Source of the DNA: JAUYQR01 sp050632395
Lineage (GTDB): Bacteria > Pseudomonadota > Alphaproteobacteria > Rhodobacterales > Rhodobacteraceae
Reading direction: 5' to 3'
Length of the DNA stretch: 64,000 bases
Assembly: GCF_050632395.1 (NCBI RefSeq)
Contig: NZ_CP192600.1
Coordinates: 1,860,001 to 1,924,000, forward strand
The position numbers were made by a program, and so were the translations under genes. This document shows positions 17,465 through 25,554 of this stretch, piece after piece (within the stretch, counting starts at the first letter, position 1; each line of letters begins with the position of its first letter). The notes beneath the pieces were generated by a model. The model saw nothing but the letters and a program-made list of their open reading frames with translations. It was not told the origin of the DNA and did not search any database.

Positions 17465-18645
17465 ACGCGCAGGGTGCCGACCTGAAGCCGGTCTTCTTGC
17501 CTTTTGCACTGCCCGATATCGGCGAGGCGGAGATCGCGGAAGTTGTCGAGTGCCTGCGGTCGGGCTGGATCACGACCGGTCCCAAGACAGCGCGCTTCGA
17601 GAAGGAGTTTGCCCAGTATATCGGTGGCGGCGTCGAGGCGATCGCCGTGAATTCGGCGACGGCGGGGCTGCACCTGGCGGTTGAGGCCTTGGGCATTGGC
17701 CCGGGCGACGAGGTGATCGTCCCGGTGCATACTTTTACGGCAACCGCCGAAATCGTTCGCTACATGGGTGCGGATCCGGTCTTTGTCGATGTGGAGCCGG
17801 GCACCCTGAACATGGACCCGACAAAGATCGAGGCGGCTTTGACGCCGCGCACCAAAGCAATCATTCCGGTGCATTATGCCGGCTTGGCCTGCAACATGGC
17901 GCCGATCATCGAGATTGCCCGCCGTAATGGCCTTAAGATCGTTGAGGACGCGGCACACGCGCTGCCGACGACCTTTGGCGGCGCCAACATCGGTACGCTC
18001 GACACTGATGCCACGGTGTTCAGCTTTTATGCAACGAAGACCCTTGCGACGGGCGAGGGCGGGATGCTTGTGACCCGAAACCCCGCGATTGCAAAGCGAG
18101 CCAAGATCATGCGTCTTCACGGCATTAGCCGGGACGTGTTTGACCGATATCGGGCCGGTGGGGCCTGGTACTATGAGGTGGTTGCACCCGGCTACAAGTA
18201 CAACATGACCGATGTTGCAGCCGCACTGGGTATACATCAGCTGAGCCGGCTGGCCGAGATGCATTCGAAGCGCGAAGCTATCGCCGATATCTACCGGGCG
18301 GCCTTTGGCGACCTGCCGTTGGTCCAGCCCAGCACCGCGCCTTCCGGCGACGTGCATGCGTGGCATCTGTTCCCGGTAAGGGTCACAGCCGCCGCCGGCA
18401 TTTCGCGCAACGAGCTGGTCGAGCGTTTGGGGGCGAAGGGCATCGGTGTCAGCGTACATTACGTTCCGCTACACATGCATCCTTACTGGCGCGACAGGTA
18501 CCACCTGAAGGCGGAAGATTTTCCTGCCAGCACGGCGGCATATGAAAGCATGGTCAGCCTTCCGATCTACAGCAAGATGTCGCGCGACGACGTGGACCGA
18601 GTTGTGTCGGCGGTTCGCGATGCGCTTGGAGAGAAGCGGGCATAA
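17461..18645 (+). CDS. DegT-family aminotransferase, PglE-like
   Basis: A 394-residue PLP-dependent sugar aminotransferase. K193 in SFYATKTLATGEGG binds PLP; NSATAGLHLAVEALG, PVHYAGLACNM and VEDAAHALPTTFGG are the standard family blocks, and the C-terminus has SVHYVPLHMHPYWRDRY. It starts inside the stop of the FlaA1-like dehydratase gene (ATGA overlap). The pair therefore probably makes UDP-4-amino-4,6-dideoxy-HexNAc, as PglF and PglE do. No acetyltransferase is adjacent; the only NeuD/PglD-like one in the window is at 3964-4593. The following gene is an initiating sugar transferase. Confidence 0.88.
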   Translation: MNAQGADLKPVFLPFALPDIGEAEIAEVVECLRSGWITTGPKTARFEKEFAQYIGGGVEAIAVNSATAGLHLAVEALGIGPGDEVIVPVHTFTATAEIVRYMGADPVFVDVEPGTLNMDPTKIEAALTPRTKAIIPVHYAGLACNMAPIIEIARRNGLKIVEDAAHALPTTFGGANIGTLDTDATVFSFYATKTLATGEGGMLVTRNPAIAKRAKIMRLHGISRDVFDRYRAGGAWYYEVVAPGYKYNMTDVAAALGIHQLSRLAEMHSKREAIADIYRAAFGDLPLVQPSTAPSGDVHAWHLFPVRVTAAAGISRNELVERLGAKGIGVSVHYVPLHMHPYWRDRYHLKAEDFPASTAAYESMVSLPIYSKMSRDDVDRVVSAVRDALGEKRA

Positions 18646-18646
18646 G

Positions 18647-19303
18647 ATGGATGGCATGCGTCCCGGTCAGCGGGCGGTGGACATAGTTGCATCTTCGGCT
18701 GGGCTGGTCGTGTTGTCCCCTCTGATTCTGATTGGCATTTTGGGAGTGAAGCTTACCAGTCCCGGCCCGGTGTTTTACCGGGCTGCGCGGGCAGGACGCG
18801 GTGGGCAGACGTTCTTCATGCTGAAACTGCGCACGATGCGCCATACGGCGTCGGATGGTCCGAAGATCACCGCACCGCAGGACCGGCGTGTGACACCTTT
18901 CGGGCAGTTCCTGCGCACGTCCAAGATCGACGAAATGCCGCAGCTTTTCAACGTTTTGAAGGGCGATATGTCGATCGTCGGCCCCAGACCGGAAGACCCC
19001 GACATTGTGCGTGACCTTTATGGCGCCGCGGAGTTTGAAACGCTTCGCGCGCGTCCGGGGCTCACCAGCCCCGGCACGATCTGGTACTACGAAAACGGCG
19101 AGGCCCAGCTTGACCCCACCGATGTGATGCGAAATTACGCGACCGTCATGCGCCACAAGCTTGGCATCGATTCGGAATATTTGCGGACAGCGACGGTGGC
19201 TTCGGATTTCATGGTCATGCTGGCCACCGCAGGGGTCATCCTGAAAAAGGTCTTTTCCAGACCGCGACCGACCGGCGACGCAAGCCACAGCGGCCGATCA
19301 TGA
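18647..19303 (+). CDS. initiating sugar transferase (PglC/WcaJ C-terminal type)
   Basis: A 218-residue bacterial sugar transferase consisting of the catalytic domain only. One hydrophobic segment (AVDIVASSAGLVVLSPLILI) precedes the family blocks SPGPVFYRAARAGRGGQTFF, LKLRTMR, LRTSKIDEMPQLFNVLKGDM, SIVGPRPE and RPGLTSPGTIWY. It should transfer a sugar-1-phosphate from its UDP form to undecaprenyl phosphate at the inner membrane, starting a repeat unit. The ATG at 18647 lies 1 bp after the aminotransferase stop. A longer frame to 18542 would overlap the previous gene and is rejected. The size matches PglC-like minimal enzymes. Confidence 0.9.
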   Translation: MDGMRPGQRAVDIVASSAGLVVLSPLILIGILGVKLTSPGPVFYRAARAGRGGQTFFMLKLRTMRHTASDGPKITAPQDRRVTPFGQFLRTSKIDEMPQLFNVLKGDMSIVGPRPEDPDIVRDLYGAAEFETLRARPGLTSPGTIWYYENGEAQLDPTDVMRNYATVMRHKLGIDSEYLRTATVASDFMVMLATAGVILKKVFSRPRPTGDASHSGRS

Positions 19304-19337
19304 ACCGACGTAGGAGAGTACTTCCCTGAGCGGTTTC

Positions 19338-20585
19338 ATGTACGCAGAAAGTCCGTCAGCAGCCCGTGACAGGGATGCGTTGTCGAGCGTGATGATTGGC
19401 TTCGCGTTCCTGGTGTTCGTGACCAATCTTGACCTTTTCCTGTCGGTTCGCGGCTTTCTTCCCATCAATACACTGATCCTGTTTGTGGCCTTCAGCGCGG
19501 TATACCTTGCTATGGTCCTGTCCGCAGGTGGACGGCAGAGTGTCGATCTGTTTCTATTCGGCCTGAAGTTGAACCGGCTGCCATTCGGCCTTTTCGCGCT
19601 TTGGATCATCGCACATGTGATTGCGTCGGGCAGGACCGTGCTGGCCGGAAACGACATTGATTTCACGCAGATTTTCCCGATCTTTCAGTTCGTCGTTCTG
19701 GCCTTTGGACTGCTGGTTGCGGTGGCCGACCCGGATGGCAAGCGGATAGCCGTGGCTGCCCGGTGGGCGATTGTGGTGTTGGGCGGATCGGTGGTTTTCG
19801 AGACGATCGTTCCCGGCGCACTTGGGGCTGATACTGCCCGTACCGGCGGGTTTGCCCTGAATGCGAACATTCCCGGTTTCATCATTCCCGCGTTGCTGGC
19901 CGTGTCTTTGGATTTTCGGCGGGTGCGGATGATCGACCTGATGGTGATGCTGGTTTCGCTTGTTTCTGTCACCTGCACGTTGTCTCGGATGGGAATTTCC
20001 TTTCTGGCAATGGTGATCGCGGTCTATGTCTTCTTTCATGTCTTCCTCGGAGCGCCGGAAAAGAGGCTGCGCAAGCTGGCTTTCATAGCGCTTTTAGTTG
20101 TAGGCCTGACCATGCTGGCGGTGGGCAGCCTCGCGTTTCTTGCGAGTTCAGCGAGCGGCAACAGCGAGTTTCAGGCGCGGATTGCAGTCCTGCTGTATGG
20201 CGGGGATGAGGTTTTCAACGACCCATACCGCGGACCGTTGCTTGACTATTTCGTGCAACTTGCCAGTCGGCATCCATGGGCTGGCTATGGCGCCGGTGAA
20301 ACATTGATGAATGCCGCCGCAAGCGCACCGCTGCACCTTGGGCCGCACAACGTTTATGTCAGGACATGGGTGGATACCGGGATCGTCGGCATGGCGCTGT
20401 ATCTGTCTTTTGTGGCTTCGATCATCGGTCTTGGCATCCTGCGAAAATCCGTATCGGCGGTGACGGTCGGCGCGCTTGTGGCGCTTAACGGCTTGTTTTC
20501 GCACAATGTGACGGACAATAAAGCAGTGCTGATCCTTGTGGGTGTGACGCTTGGACTGTCTGCCATGCGAGAGCGTGAGCAGTAG
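19338..20585 (+). CDS. O-antigen polymerase/ligase-like membrane protein (Wzy-like)
   Basis: A 415-residue polytopic membrane protein with about ten hydrophobic segments, for example MIGFAFLVFVTNLDLFLSV, NTLILFVAFSAVYLAMVL, FQFVVLAFGLLVAVA and LAFIALLVVGLTMLAVGSL. A long polar loop (residues about 275-335) contains RHPWAGYGAGETLM and LGPHNVYVRTWVDTGIVGMA, the H-N-x-Y/F-type signature of the Wzy_C/O-antigen ligase family. It probably polymerises or ligates the repeat unit at the periplasmic face. It lies 34 bp after the sugar transferase gene, in the same direction. Confidence 0.8.
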   Translation: MYAESPSAARDRDALSSVMIGFAFLVFVTNLDLFLSVRGFLPINTLILFVAFSAVYLAMVLSAGGRQSVDLFLFGLKLNRLPFGLFALWIIAHVIASGRTVLAGNDIDFTQIFPIFQFVVLAFGLLVAVADPDGKRIAVAARWAIVVLGGSVVFETIVPGALGADTARTGGFALNANIPGFIIPALLAVSLDFRRVRMIDLMVMLVSLVSVTCTLSRMGISFLAMVIAVYVFFHVFLGAPEKRLRKLAFIALLVVGLTMLAVGSLAFLASSASGNSEFQARIAVLLYGGDEVFNDPYRGPLLDYFVQLASRHPWAGYGAGETLMNAAASAPLHLGPHNVYVRTWVDTGIVGMALYLSFVASIIGLGILRKSVSAVTVGALVALNGLFSHNVTDNKAVLILVGVTLGLSAMREREQ

Positions 20586-20646
20586 AAACGGCGTCTGGGT
20601 CGAGTGCATCTGCCTTGGCGAACGGCCCGATGTGCAAGTCTGATGA

Positions 20647-20976
20647 CGGCAGTATGTCGCCCCAAGAGCGTGCAGCGCTGGGTATAATCTGGTGCCGCTG
20701 AGCTTTGTTCTGACGGTCGCCGGTTCCGTTGCACTTTCATTTGTCTGGTCGCCTAATCTCGTTTTGGGGGTGGCGGCGATTATGGCGCACCTGCTGGTCG
20801 TAACGAGAGTTGCGGCTAGGGCCGTGGCCGCTCGGCGTGTTGATATGCAGTCCGGGGTGACGGTACTTCACGCCTTGTTGGCTGGACATTTTGCATATGG
20901 GGTGGGATATCTCGTAGTGATTTTGTATCAGTTCAGCCCTTGGAAACCTCGACCGAATGTTCGCAGCACGCACTGA
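20647..20976 (+). pseudogene. possible C-terminal remnant of an ExoA-like GT2
   Basis: Codons from 20647 read RQYVAPRACSAGYNLVPLSF and then VLTVAGSVALSFVWSPNLVL, with LLAGHFAYGVGYLVVILYQF near the end. The pattern of two to three membrane segments closing with HFAYGVGY matches the tail of ExoA-like glycosyltransferases (compare HFSYGSGF in the intact gene at 12185-13207). No catalytic domain precedes it; a stop lies at 20644-20646. Alternatively it is a small membrane protein starting at the GTG at 20692. Confidence 0.4.
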
Positions 20977-21958
20977 CACCTATACCCTTGGGGCTATCTG
21001 CAAAAACTGGCTTGCAGTGGTTTGTATCGCGGCCACGATCGGTGCCGTATTTGTTCCGGGCTTGGCAGAAGCTGACACCGGGCGAACGTTCCATGTGTCG
21101 CCGACCAACGGAAATGACAAGAATCCGGGAACCCGTGACAAGCCGCTGGGGTCGATCGCGGCAGCCGTCGGTATGGTGGAGCCCGGGGACACCATTCTAT
21201 TGTCGGCAGGGGTCTACAAGATCAAGAGCCGGAACTCCTATGGTGTTCGGATCACACGCGATGGAACGAAGTCTGCCCCGATCACGATGCGGGCTGAGGG
21301 TGGCGAGGCCTTGATCGACTGCAGTGCGCTGACCAAGACAAGAACCGTCTACTGTCTGCAACTTGAGGCCGACTGGTGGCGCATTTCCAATGTCGCGGTC
21401 ACAGGAAGCAAACAGAACAGGAAAGGGGCGTGGGCTGTTGGCATCAACGTGCTGAACGCAAGCAACAATATCCTGCAGTCTGTGCGCGCCTTCAAGAATG
21501 CGGGACCAGGAATTGCAGTGATGGGGAAGTCTGGCAACAATTTGTTGCAAGATTGCGAATCCTTTTCAAATTACGATCCGCTAGCTGTAATTCCAGGTGG
21601 CAATGCTGATGGGGTTCAGATTGCCACGATCCATAAAAACATGGTCGGCAATGTTGTCTCCAGATGCAACGCTCACAACAATTCCGATGACGGCTTCGAT
21701 CTTTGGAAGACCGAAGCGCCGGTCACCATTGAGTATTCGACCGCGCGGCGCAATGGTTTCATTCCCGGAACATCCGACAAAGCGGGGGATGGCGTCGGCT
21801 TCAAACTCGGAAAGAACACCTCGGGTCCGAAGCACCGCATCCTCTATAACCGCGCCCTGAACAATCGCGCCGCTGGGTTTGATCGGAACGGCGCCGCCAG
21901 AGCGCCGATCTATGTGGAAAACGTAGCTCAGGGAAACGGCGGCGGCGCCTACAAATAG
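20957..21958 (+). CDS. secreted right-handed beta-helix protein, PL9-like
   Basis: A 333-residue protein with an N-terminal signal peptide (WLAVVCIAATIGAVFVPGLA, cut near AEA). It opens FHVSPTNGNDKNPGTRDKPL, a common start in parallel beta-helix polysaccharide lyases, and carries GGNADGVQIATIHKNMVGNV and CNAHNNSDDGFDLWKTEAPV, which strongly resemble the calcium-binding NADG...DDGxDLW region of pectate-lyase family 9. Repeated coil units with Asn ladders fill the middle. It probably cleaves or binds a uronate-containing polymer in the periplasm. No clear ribosome-binding site precedes the ATG at 20957. Confidence 0.75.
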   Translation: MFAARTDTYTLGAICKNWLAVVCIAATIGAVFVPGLAEADTGRTFHVSPTNGNDKNPGTRDKPLGSIAAAVGMVEPGDTILLSAGVYKIKSRNSYGVRITRDGTKSAPITMRAEGGEALIDCSALTKTRTVYCLQLEADWWRISNVAVTGSKQNRKGAWAVGINVLNASNNILQSVRAFKNAGPGIAVMGKSGNNLLQDCESFSNYDPLAVIPGGNADGVQIATIHKNMVGNVVSRCNAHNNSDDGFDLWKTEAPVTIEYSTARRNGFIPGTSDKAGDGVGFKLGKNTSGPKHRILYNRALNNRAAGFDRNGAARAPIYVENVAQGNGGGAYK

Positions 21959-21961
21959 AGG

Positions 21962-23023
21962 CTAGGCCCAATCTCGTTTAGATCGCGTTCCGGTTTTCAC
22001 TGTCGCCGCCAGTAGCATCGCAAGCAGGAAGAACGAAATAAATCCCATTGCCGCAATGACGACGGGCGGGACGTTGCTTGGCGTGGCTGAAGCGACCGCG
22101 GGGGCAACCATGCGCGCGTCGTCGGACACGAAGTTGGCCAGTTCGCGCACTTCGAGCAGGCGCTGCAGCATTTCGCGATGCACGTTTGCCGTGACCTCGG
22201 CTTCGCGGACGAGAGTGGACAAGTTCGCCGGCTGTGCCGCTTGCTCGGTGAATTTGCCCGCGTCATTCAGCGCGTTCAGATCGGACAAGGCTGCCGTCAA
22301 CGAGGTCACGGTGTCGTCAATCGGTGTTTCGGCAGCGTCGAGTTCGATGTTCGCGAGGAGGTCGTCCAGGGTGGCCAATCCCTGCTCGAGGTTGGTGATC
22401 GCCTGGCTCAACGTCTGCTTGTCCTCAGCGGTGACGGCGCTTTGCGCCTGACGAGCCTCGGACACCTTGAGGTCAGCCGCATCTGCCGATTTCGCAAGCA
22501 ACGCCACCCGGCTTTCGATTTCGTCGCCGACCTTCTGCATTTCGGCTGCCTTGATGTCACGCTGTCCTTGCAGGAACTGCATCACCACCTCATTGGCGAC
22601 AAAAGCCGCGAGGTCGGGATTCTCTGCCGTGAAAGAGACCTCGATGATGTCGGCTGAATTCACCCGACGGACGCTAAGGTGGCTGGCGATGTATTCTCGC
22701 AGTTCAGTCGGGGAGGCGGGGAGCGCTGCTGCCGGGCCGGCCTTGGTGGGATCATCAATCAGAACTTGCGCCACCCGGTCCAATGTATCGGGAGAGCGCA
22801 GGAGTTGGACTTGCGTGTCGACGACGACCTTTTCCCTGCTCAGATCAAGGGATGCCGGTTCGTAATTCAGCACGGACAGCGAGTAGGGGCTGACCAAAAG
22901 GGACGCGGTGGAAGTGAAGGTGTCGCTGCTGGAAAGACCGGTTCCAAAACCGATTCCCGCACCCAACAGGCCAAACGCAAGAATTGCCGGGATCCGACTG
23001 CGGATAAGCGAAAGCGGTGTCAT
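21962..23023 (-). CDS. Wzz-like polysaccharide chain-length/co-polymerase protein
   Basis: A 353-residue inner-membrane protein with the Wzz topology: one N-terminal transmembrane segment (PAILAFGLLGAGIGFGTGLS), a long periplasmic domain with coiled coils rich in Ala, Glu, Asp and Leu (residues about 150-300), and one C-terminal segment (VVIAAMGFISFFLLAMLLAA). No cytoplasmic tyrosine-kinase domain follows. The ATG at 23023 is chosen because GAGG lies 5 nt upstream; an in-frame ATG at 23074 has no such site. It sets glycan chain length together with the Wzy-like protein. The leader region carries a tandem duplication. Confidence 0.78.
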   Translation of the reverse strand: MTPLSLIRSRIPAILAFGLLGAGIGFGTGLSSSDTFTSTASLLVSPYSLSVLNYEPASLDLSREKVVVDTQVQLLRSPDTLDRVAQVLIDDPTKAGPAAALPASPTELREYIASHLSVRRVNSADIIEVSFTAENPDLAAFVANEVVMQFLQGQRDIKAAEMQKVGDEIESRVALLAKSADAADLKVSEARQAQSAVTAEDKQTLSQAITNLEQGLATLDDLLANIELDAAETPIDDTVTSLTAALSDLNALNDAGKFTEQAAQPANLSTLVREAEVTANVHREMLQRLLEVRELANFVSDDARMVAPAVASATPSNVPPVVIAAMGFISFFLLAMLLAATVKTGTRSKRDWA

Positions 23024-23138
23024 TTGAGCCTCGACTTGTTCCAAGCGCAGATCCTCTTCCACTGTCAAACGCATGCGCGATGTCGTTTGAGCCTCGACTT
23101 GTTCCAAGGCAGATCCTCTTCCACTGTCAAACGCATGC
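23018..23138. repeat. tandem duplication (63-bp offset) across the wzz-like start
   Basis: The block beginning at 23018 recurs from 23081, about 57 bp each, with two differences. The upstream copy has lost one base (AAGGCAG instead of AAGCGCAG), and its counterpart of the start codon reads ACG instead of ATG (plus strand CGT for CAT). The duplicated segment includes the GAGG ribosome-binding site. The copy farther from the gene carries an ATG at 23136 that opens a 23-codon frame ending in TGA. Confidence 0.85.
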
Positions 23139-23228
23139 TTGGCATGATATGCAAAGCCTTGCGATTGAACAACTAACCATAAGGCTTTGCCGACGCCAGA
23201 TGGTTCACCGATGTGTGTGTGAAACTTT

Positions 23229-24377
23229 ATGAAAAAGCGTTCGAAAAACATCGGTTCCAGTCCAGGTGGCTTTCAGCACGTTGGCCTTTTCCTGCCCAAC
23301 TTTGATGGTGGAGGCGCCGAGCGGGCTTTTGTCAATCTGGCGCGCGGGATTGCGGAATTAGGCCACCGGGTTGATCTTGTCGTCGGCAACGCAACGGGAC
23401 CGCTTCGATCCGAAGTGTCACCCTTGGTGCGGGTGGTTGATCTGGGCGCATCCAGACTGGCATTGGCGCTTCCCGGATTGGTCCGCTATCTGCGATCGGA
23501 ACGGCCAGAATTGGTGTATTCCGCGCTGGAAGAGGCCGGCATATTGGCATTGCTCGCGCGGCGGCTTTCGGGAGTGGGGGCAAAGATGATCCCCAGCATC
23601 CGCAACACGCTGTCGGATGAAGCGCGGGTGTCGTCGCCTAAACGCAAGTTTCTTCTTCTACTGGCGCGCTGGCTTTATCCCTCCGCGGATGCGGTCATTG
23701 CGGTTTCGAAGGGAGTGGCCAAGGACGCGGCCGGTGTATTGCATCTGCCGTTGGCCTCGATCCACGTCATTCGCAACCCGACGCTGACACCAGACTTGCG
23801 CGAAGCTGCGATGCAGCCGGTGGACCATGCCTGGTTTACCCCGAAATCCGTGCCCGTCATTCTTGGCTGCGGCCGTCTTGCGCCACAGAAGGACTTCGCG
23901 ACATTGATCGAGGCATTCGCGCTGGTGAGGGCGGAAAGACCATGCAGACTTATGATCCTTGGGGAGGGGCCATTGCGGCAGGAACTTACCCGTCTGGCCG
24001 GGGAACGGGGCGTTGCCGAGGATGTGGCGATGCCGGGATTTGACTCTAATCCATACCGGTACATGGGAAGATGCGACGTGTTTGTGCTGTCATCGTTGTT
24101 CGAAGGGTCACCCAATGTCGTCGTTCAAGCGCTTGCTTGCGGCGCGCCGGTCGTTTCGACCGATTGCCCAAGCGGCCCGGACGAGATTCTGGAGGGAGTC
24201 ACGCGGGGAAAGCTGGTTCCGGTCGGAAATGCCGAACGCATGGCAGCCGCGATCAACCACTTTCTGGATGGCGGGGCTGACGGGCCGGTAATCGTCGATC
24301 TTGCCGGCTTCGATTATATCGAGGCTGCGCGCAATTACCTCGGCGTGCTGAAACAGGAAACCGCGAGGGGCAAATAG
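23229..24377 (+). CDS. family 4 glycosyltransferase
   Basis: A 382-residue GT4 enzyme. The N-terminal GLFLPNFDGGGAERAFVNLA is the common glycine-rich acceptor-side motif, SAADAVIAVS-like YPSADAVIAVSKGVAKDAAG ends the first domain, and the donor domain has GCGRLAPQKDFATLIEAFAL, ILGEGPLRQEL and SSLFEGSPNVVVQALACGAP (EX7E-like, with Q in place of the second E) followed by VVSTDCPSGPDEIL. The family is typical of retaining transferases of surface glycans. It is divergent from the wzz-like gene and is followed 42 bp later by a second GT4 gene. Confidence 0.87.
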   Translation: MKKRSKNIGSSPGGFQHVGLFLPNFDGGGAERAFVNLARGIAELGHRVDLVVGNATGPLRSEVSPLVRVVDLGASRLALALPGLVRYLRSERPELVYSALEEAGILALLARRLSGVGAKMIPSIRNTLSDEARVSSPKRKFLLLLARWLYPSADAVIAVSKGVAKDAAGVLHLPLASIHVIRNPTLTPDLREAAMQPVDHAWFTPKSVPVILGCGRLAPQKDFATLIEAFALVRAERPCRLMILGEGPLRQELTRLAGERGVAEDVAMPGFDSNPYRYMGRCDVFVLSSLFEGSPNVVVQALACGAPVVSTDCPSGPDEILEGVTRGKLVPVGNAERMAAAINHFLDGGADGPVIVDLAGFDYIEAARNYLGVLKQETARGK

Positions 24378-24419
24378 GCCCTGTGTCAGGATTGATCAAA
24401 AAAGGTATCGGGTGGCAAA

Positions 24420-25550
24420 ATGGTGCGTGATCTGAGGGTTCTTCAGGCTATCGATCACCTTAAAGTCGGTGGCGCCCAAAGACTGTTTGAAGTCTTGCGG
24501 ACCGGAACTCCGCAGGACCGGACGATCGAGATACTCTCGATGGGGTCAAAGGCCGATCCGCTGTATTCGCGGCTTGCGAAGGAAAACGTTGAGATACATG
24601 TGGAACCAGACTGCCGCCTTTGGAACCCGATGTCTTATGTGCGGATCTTCAAAGCCATTCGCCGCATTAATCCGGACGTCATTCATCTTCACCTGACCTA
24701 TGCGACCATCATCGGAGCAGTTGCCGGCAAGCTGGCCGGGTATCCCGTGGTCGCATCCGTCCACAACACGAACACGGTTCAAGCGGCGGGGCTGCGGGGA
24801 ACCAGTCTGCGGTTTCTTGAAACAACGGCCATTCGACTGTTCGTCGATCGGGTCATCTTTGTCGGCAAGGTCACGGCAGAAGCGAACCGTGATCGCTTTG
24901 GGCGGGTTCCGATGGTTACCATCGACAATGTCGTGGAACCACCCGATCCGACCTTGGGCGCGAGTCGCAAGGAAACGCGCGAAGCACTTGGGGCGCGGGA
25001 TGGTGAGGTTGTCGTTCTGTCGGCTGGGCGACTGACCCTAACAAAGAACATCGGTCTCTTGCTGGATGCGTTTGCCCAGGTCGTTCGAGCCCACCCAGGG
25101 GCACGGCTTTGGGTCTGCGGGAACGGTGAGACGGCCGCAGACCTTGGCGAGCAGGCGAACACCTTGGGAATTGGCGATGCGGTGGTTTTTCTGGGCGAGC
25201 GGAATGACGTTCCGGTTCTGATGCACGCCGCAGACATCTTTGTCCTGAGTTCTGACGCCGAGGGCCTGCCGCTTGCCCTGCTGGAAGCGATGTCGGCTGG
25301 GCTGCCCGTCGTCGCCACTGCCGTGGGCAGTGTTCCCGACTATGTGGAGGGTGGCGCCGGCCTGATCGTGGCGCCCCGACAGGTTGACGATTTTGCCAGG
25401 GCCTTGGACAGGATGGTGGGTGACGCGGCCTTCAGAGCCGACGCCGGACGTGCGGCACTTTCGCGGGCGAATGCGTTCACCAATGTCGTGAAGTGGCGTG
25501 AGGCGCTGGAAGCCGAGTATATGAAGGCGAAGACCGGAACCAAATCCTGA
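24420..25550 (+). CDS. family 4 glycosyltransferase
   Basis: A 376-residue GT4 enzyme. The N-terminal half has QAIDHLKVGGAQRLFEVLRT and DVIHLHLTYATIIGAVAGKL; the donor half has SAGRLTLTKNIGLLLDAFAQ, WVCGNGETAADLGEQ and SSDAEGLPLALLEAMSAGLP, with the EX7E pair E and E (EGLPLALLE). AAAGGT about 15 nt upstream is a weak ribosome-binding site. It ends 4 bp before the convergent flippase gene. With its upstream neighbour it presumably adds consecutive sugars of the repeat unit; specificity cannot be read from the sequence. Confidence 0.88.
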   Translation: MVRDLRVLQAIDHLKVGGAQRLFEVLRTGTPQDRTIEILSMGSKADPLYSRLAKENVEIHVEPDCRLWNPMSYVRIFKAIRRINPDVIHLHLTYATIIGAVAGKLAGYPVVASVHNTNTVQAAGLRGTSLRFLETTAIRLFVDRVIFVGKVTAEANRDRFGRVPMVTIDNVVEPPDPTLGASRKETREALGARDGEVVVLSAGRLTLTKNIGLLLDAFAQVVRAHPGARLWVCGNGETAADLGEQANTLGIGDAVVFLGERNDVPVLMHAADIFVLSSDAEGLPLALLEAMSAGLPVVATAVGSVPDYVEGGAGLIVAPRQVDDFARALDRMVGDAAFRADAGRAALSRANAFTNVVKWREALEAEYMKAKTGTKS

Positions 25551-25554
25551 CGCG

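Noticed and set aside
17419..18459. Minus-strand open frame of about 346 codons
   Set aside because: Antisense to the PglE-like aminotransferase gene with clear PLP motifs.
19498..19505. Another GTATAC near 19500 as a GntR operator
   Set aside because: It lies inside the Wzy-like coding region and lacks the extended TGTATACCGT match; expected by chance.
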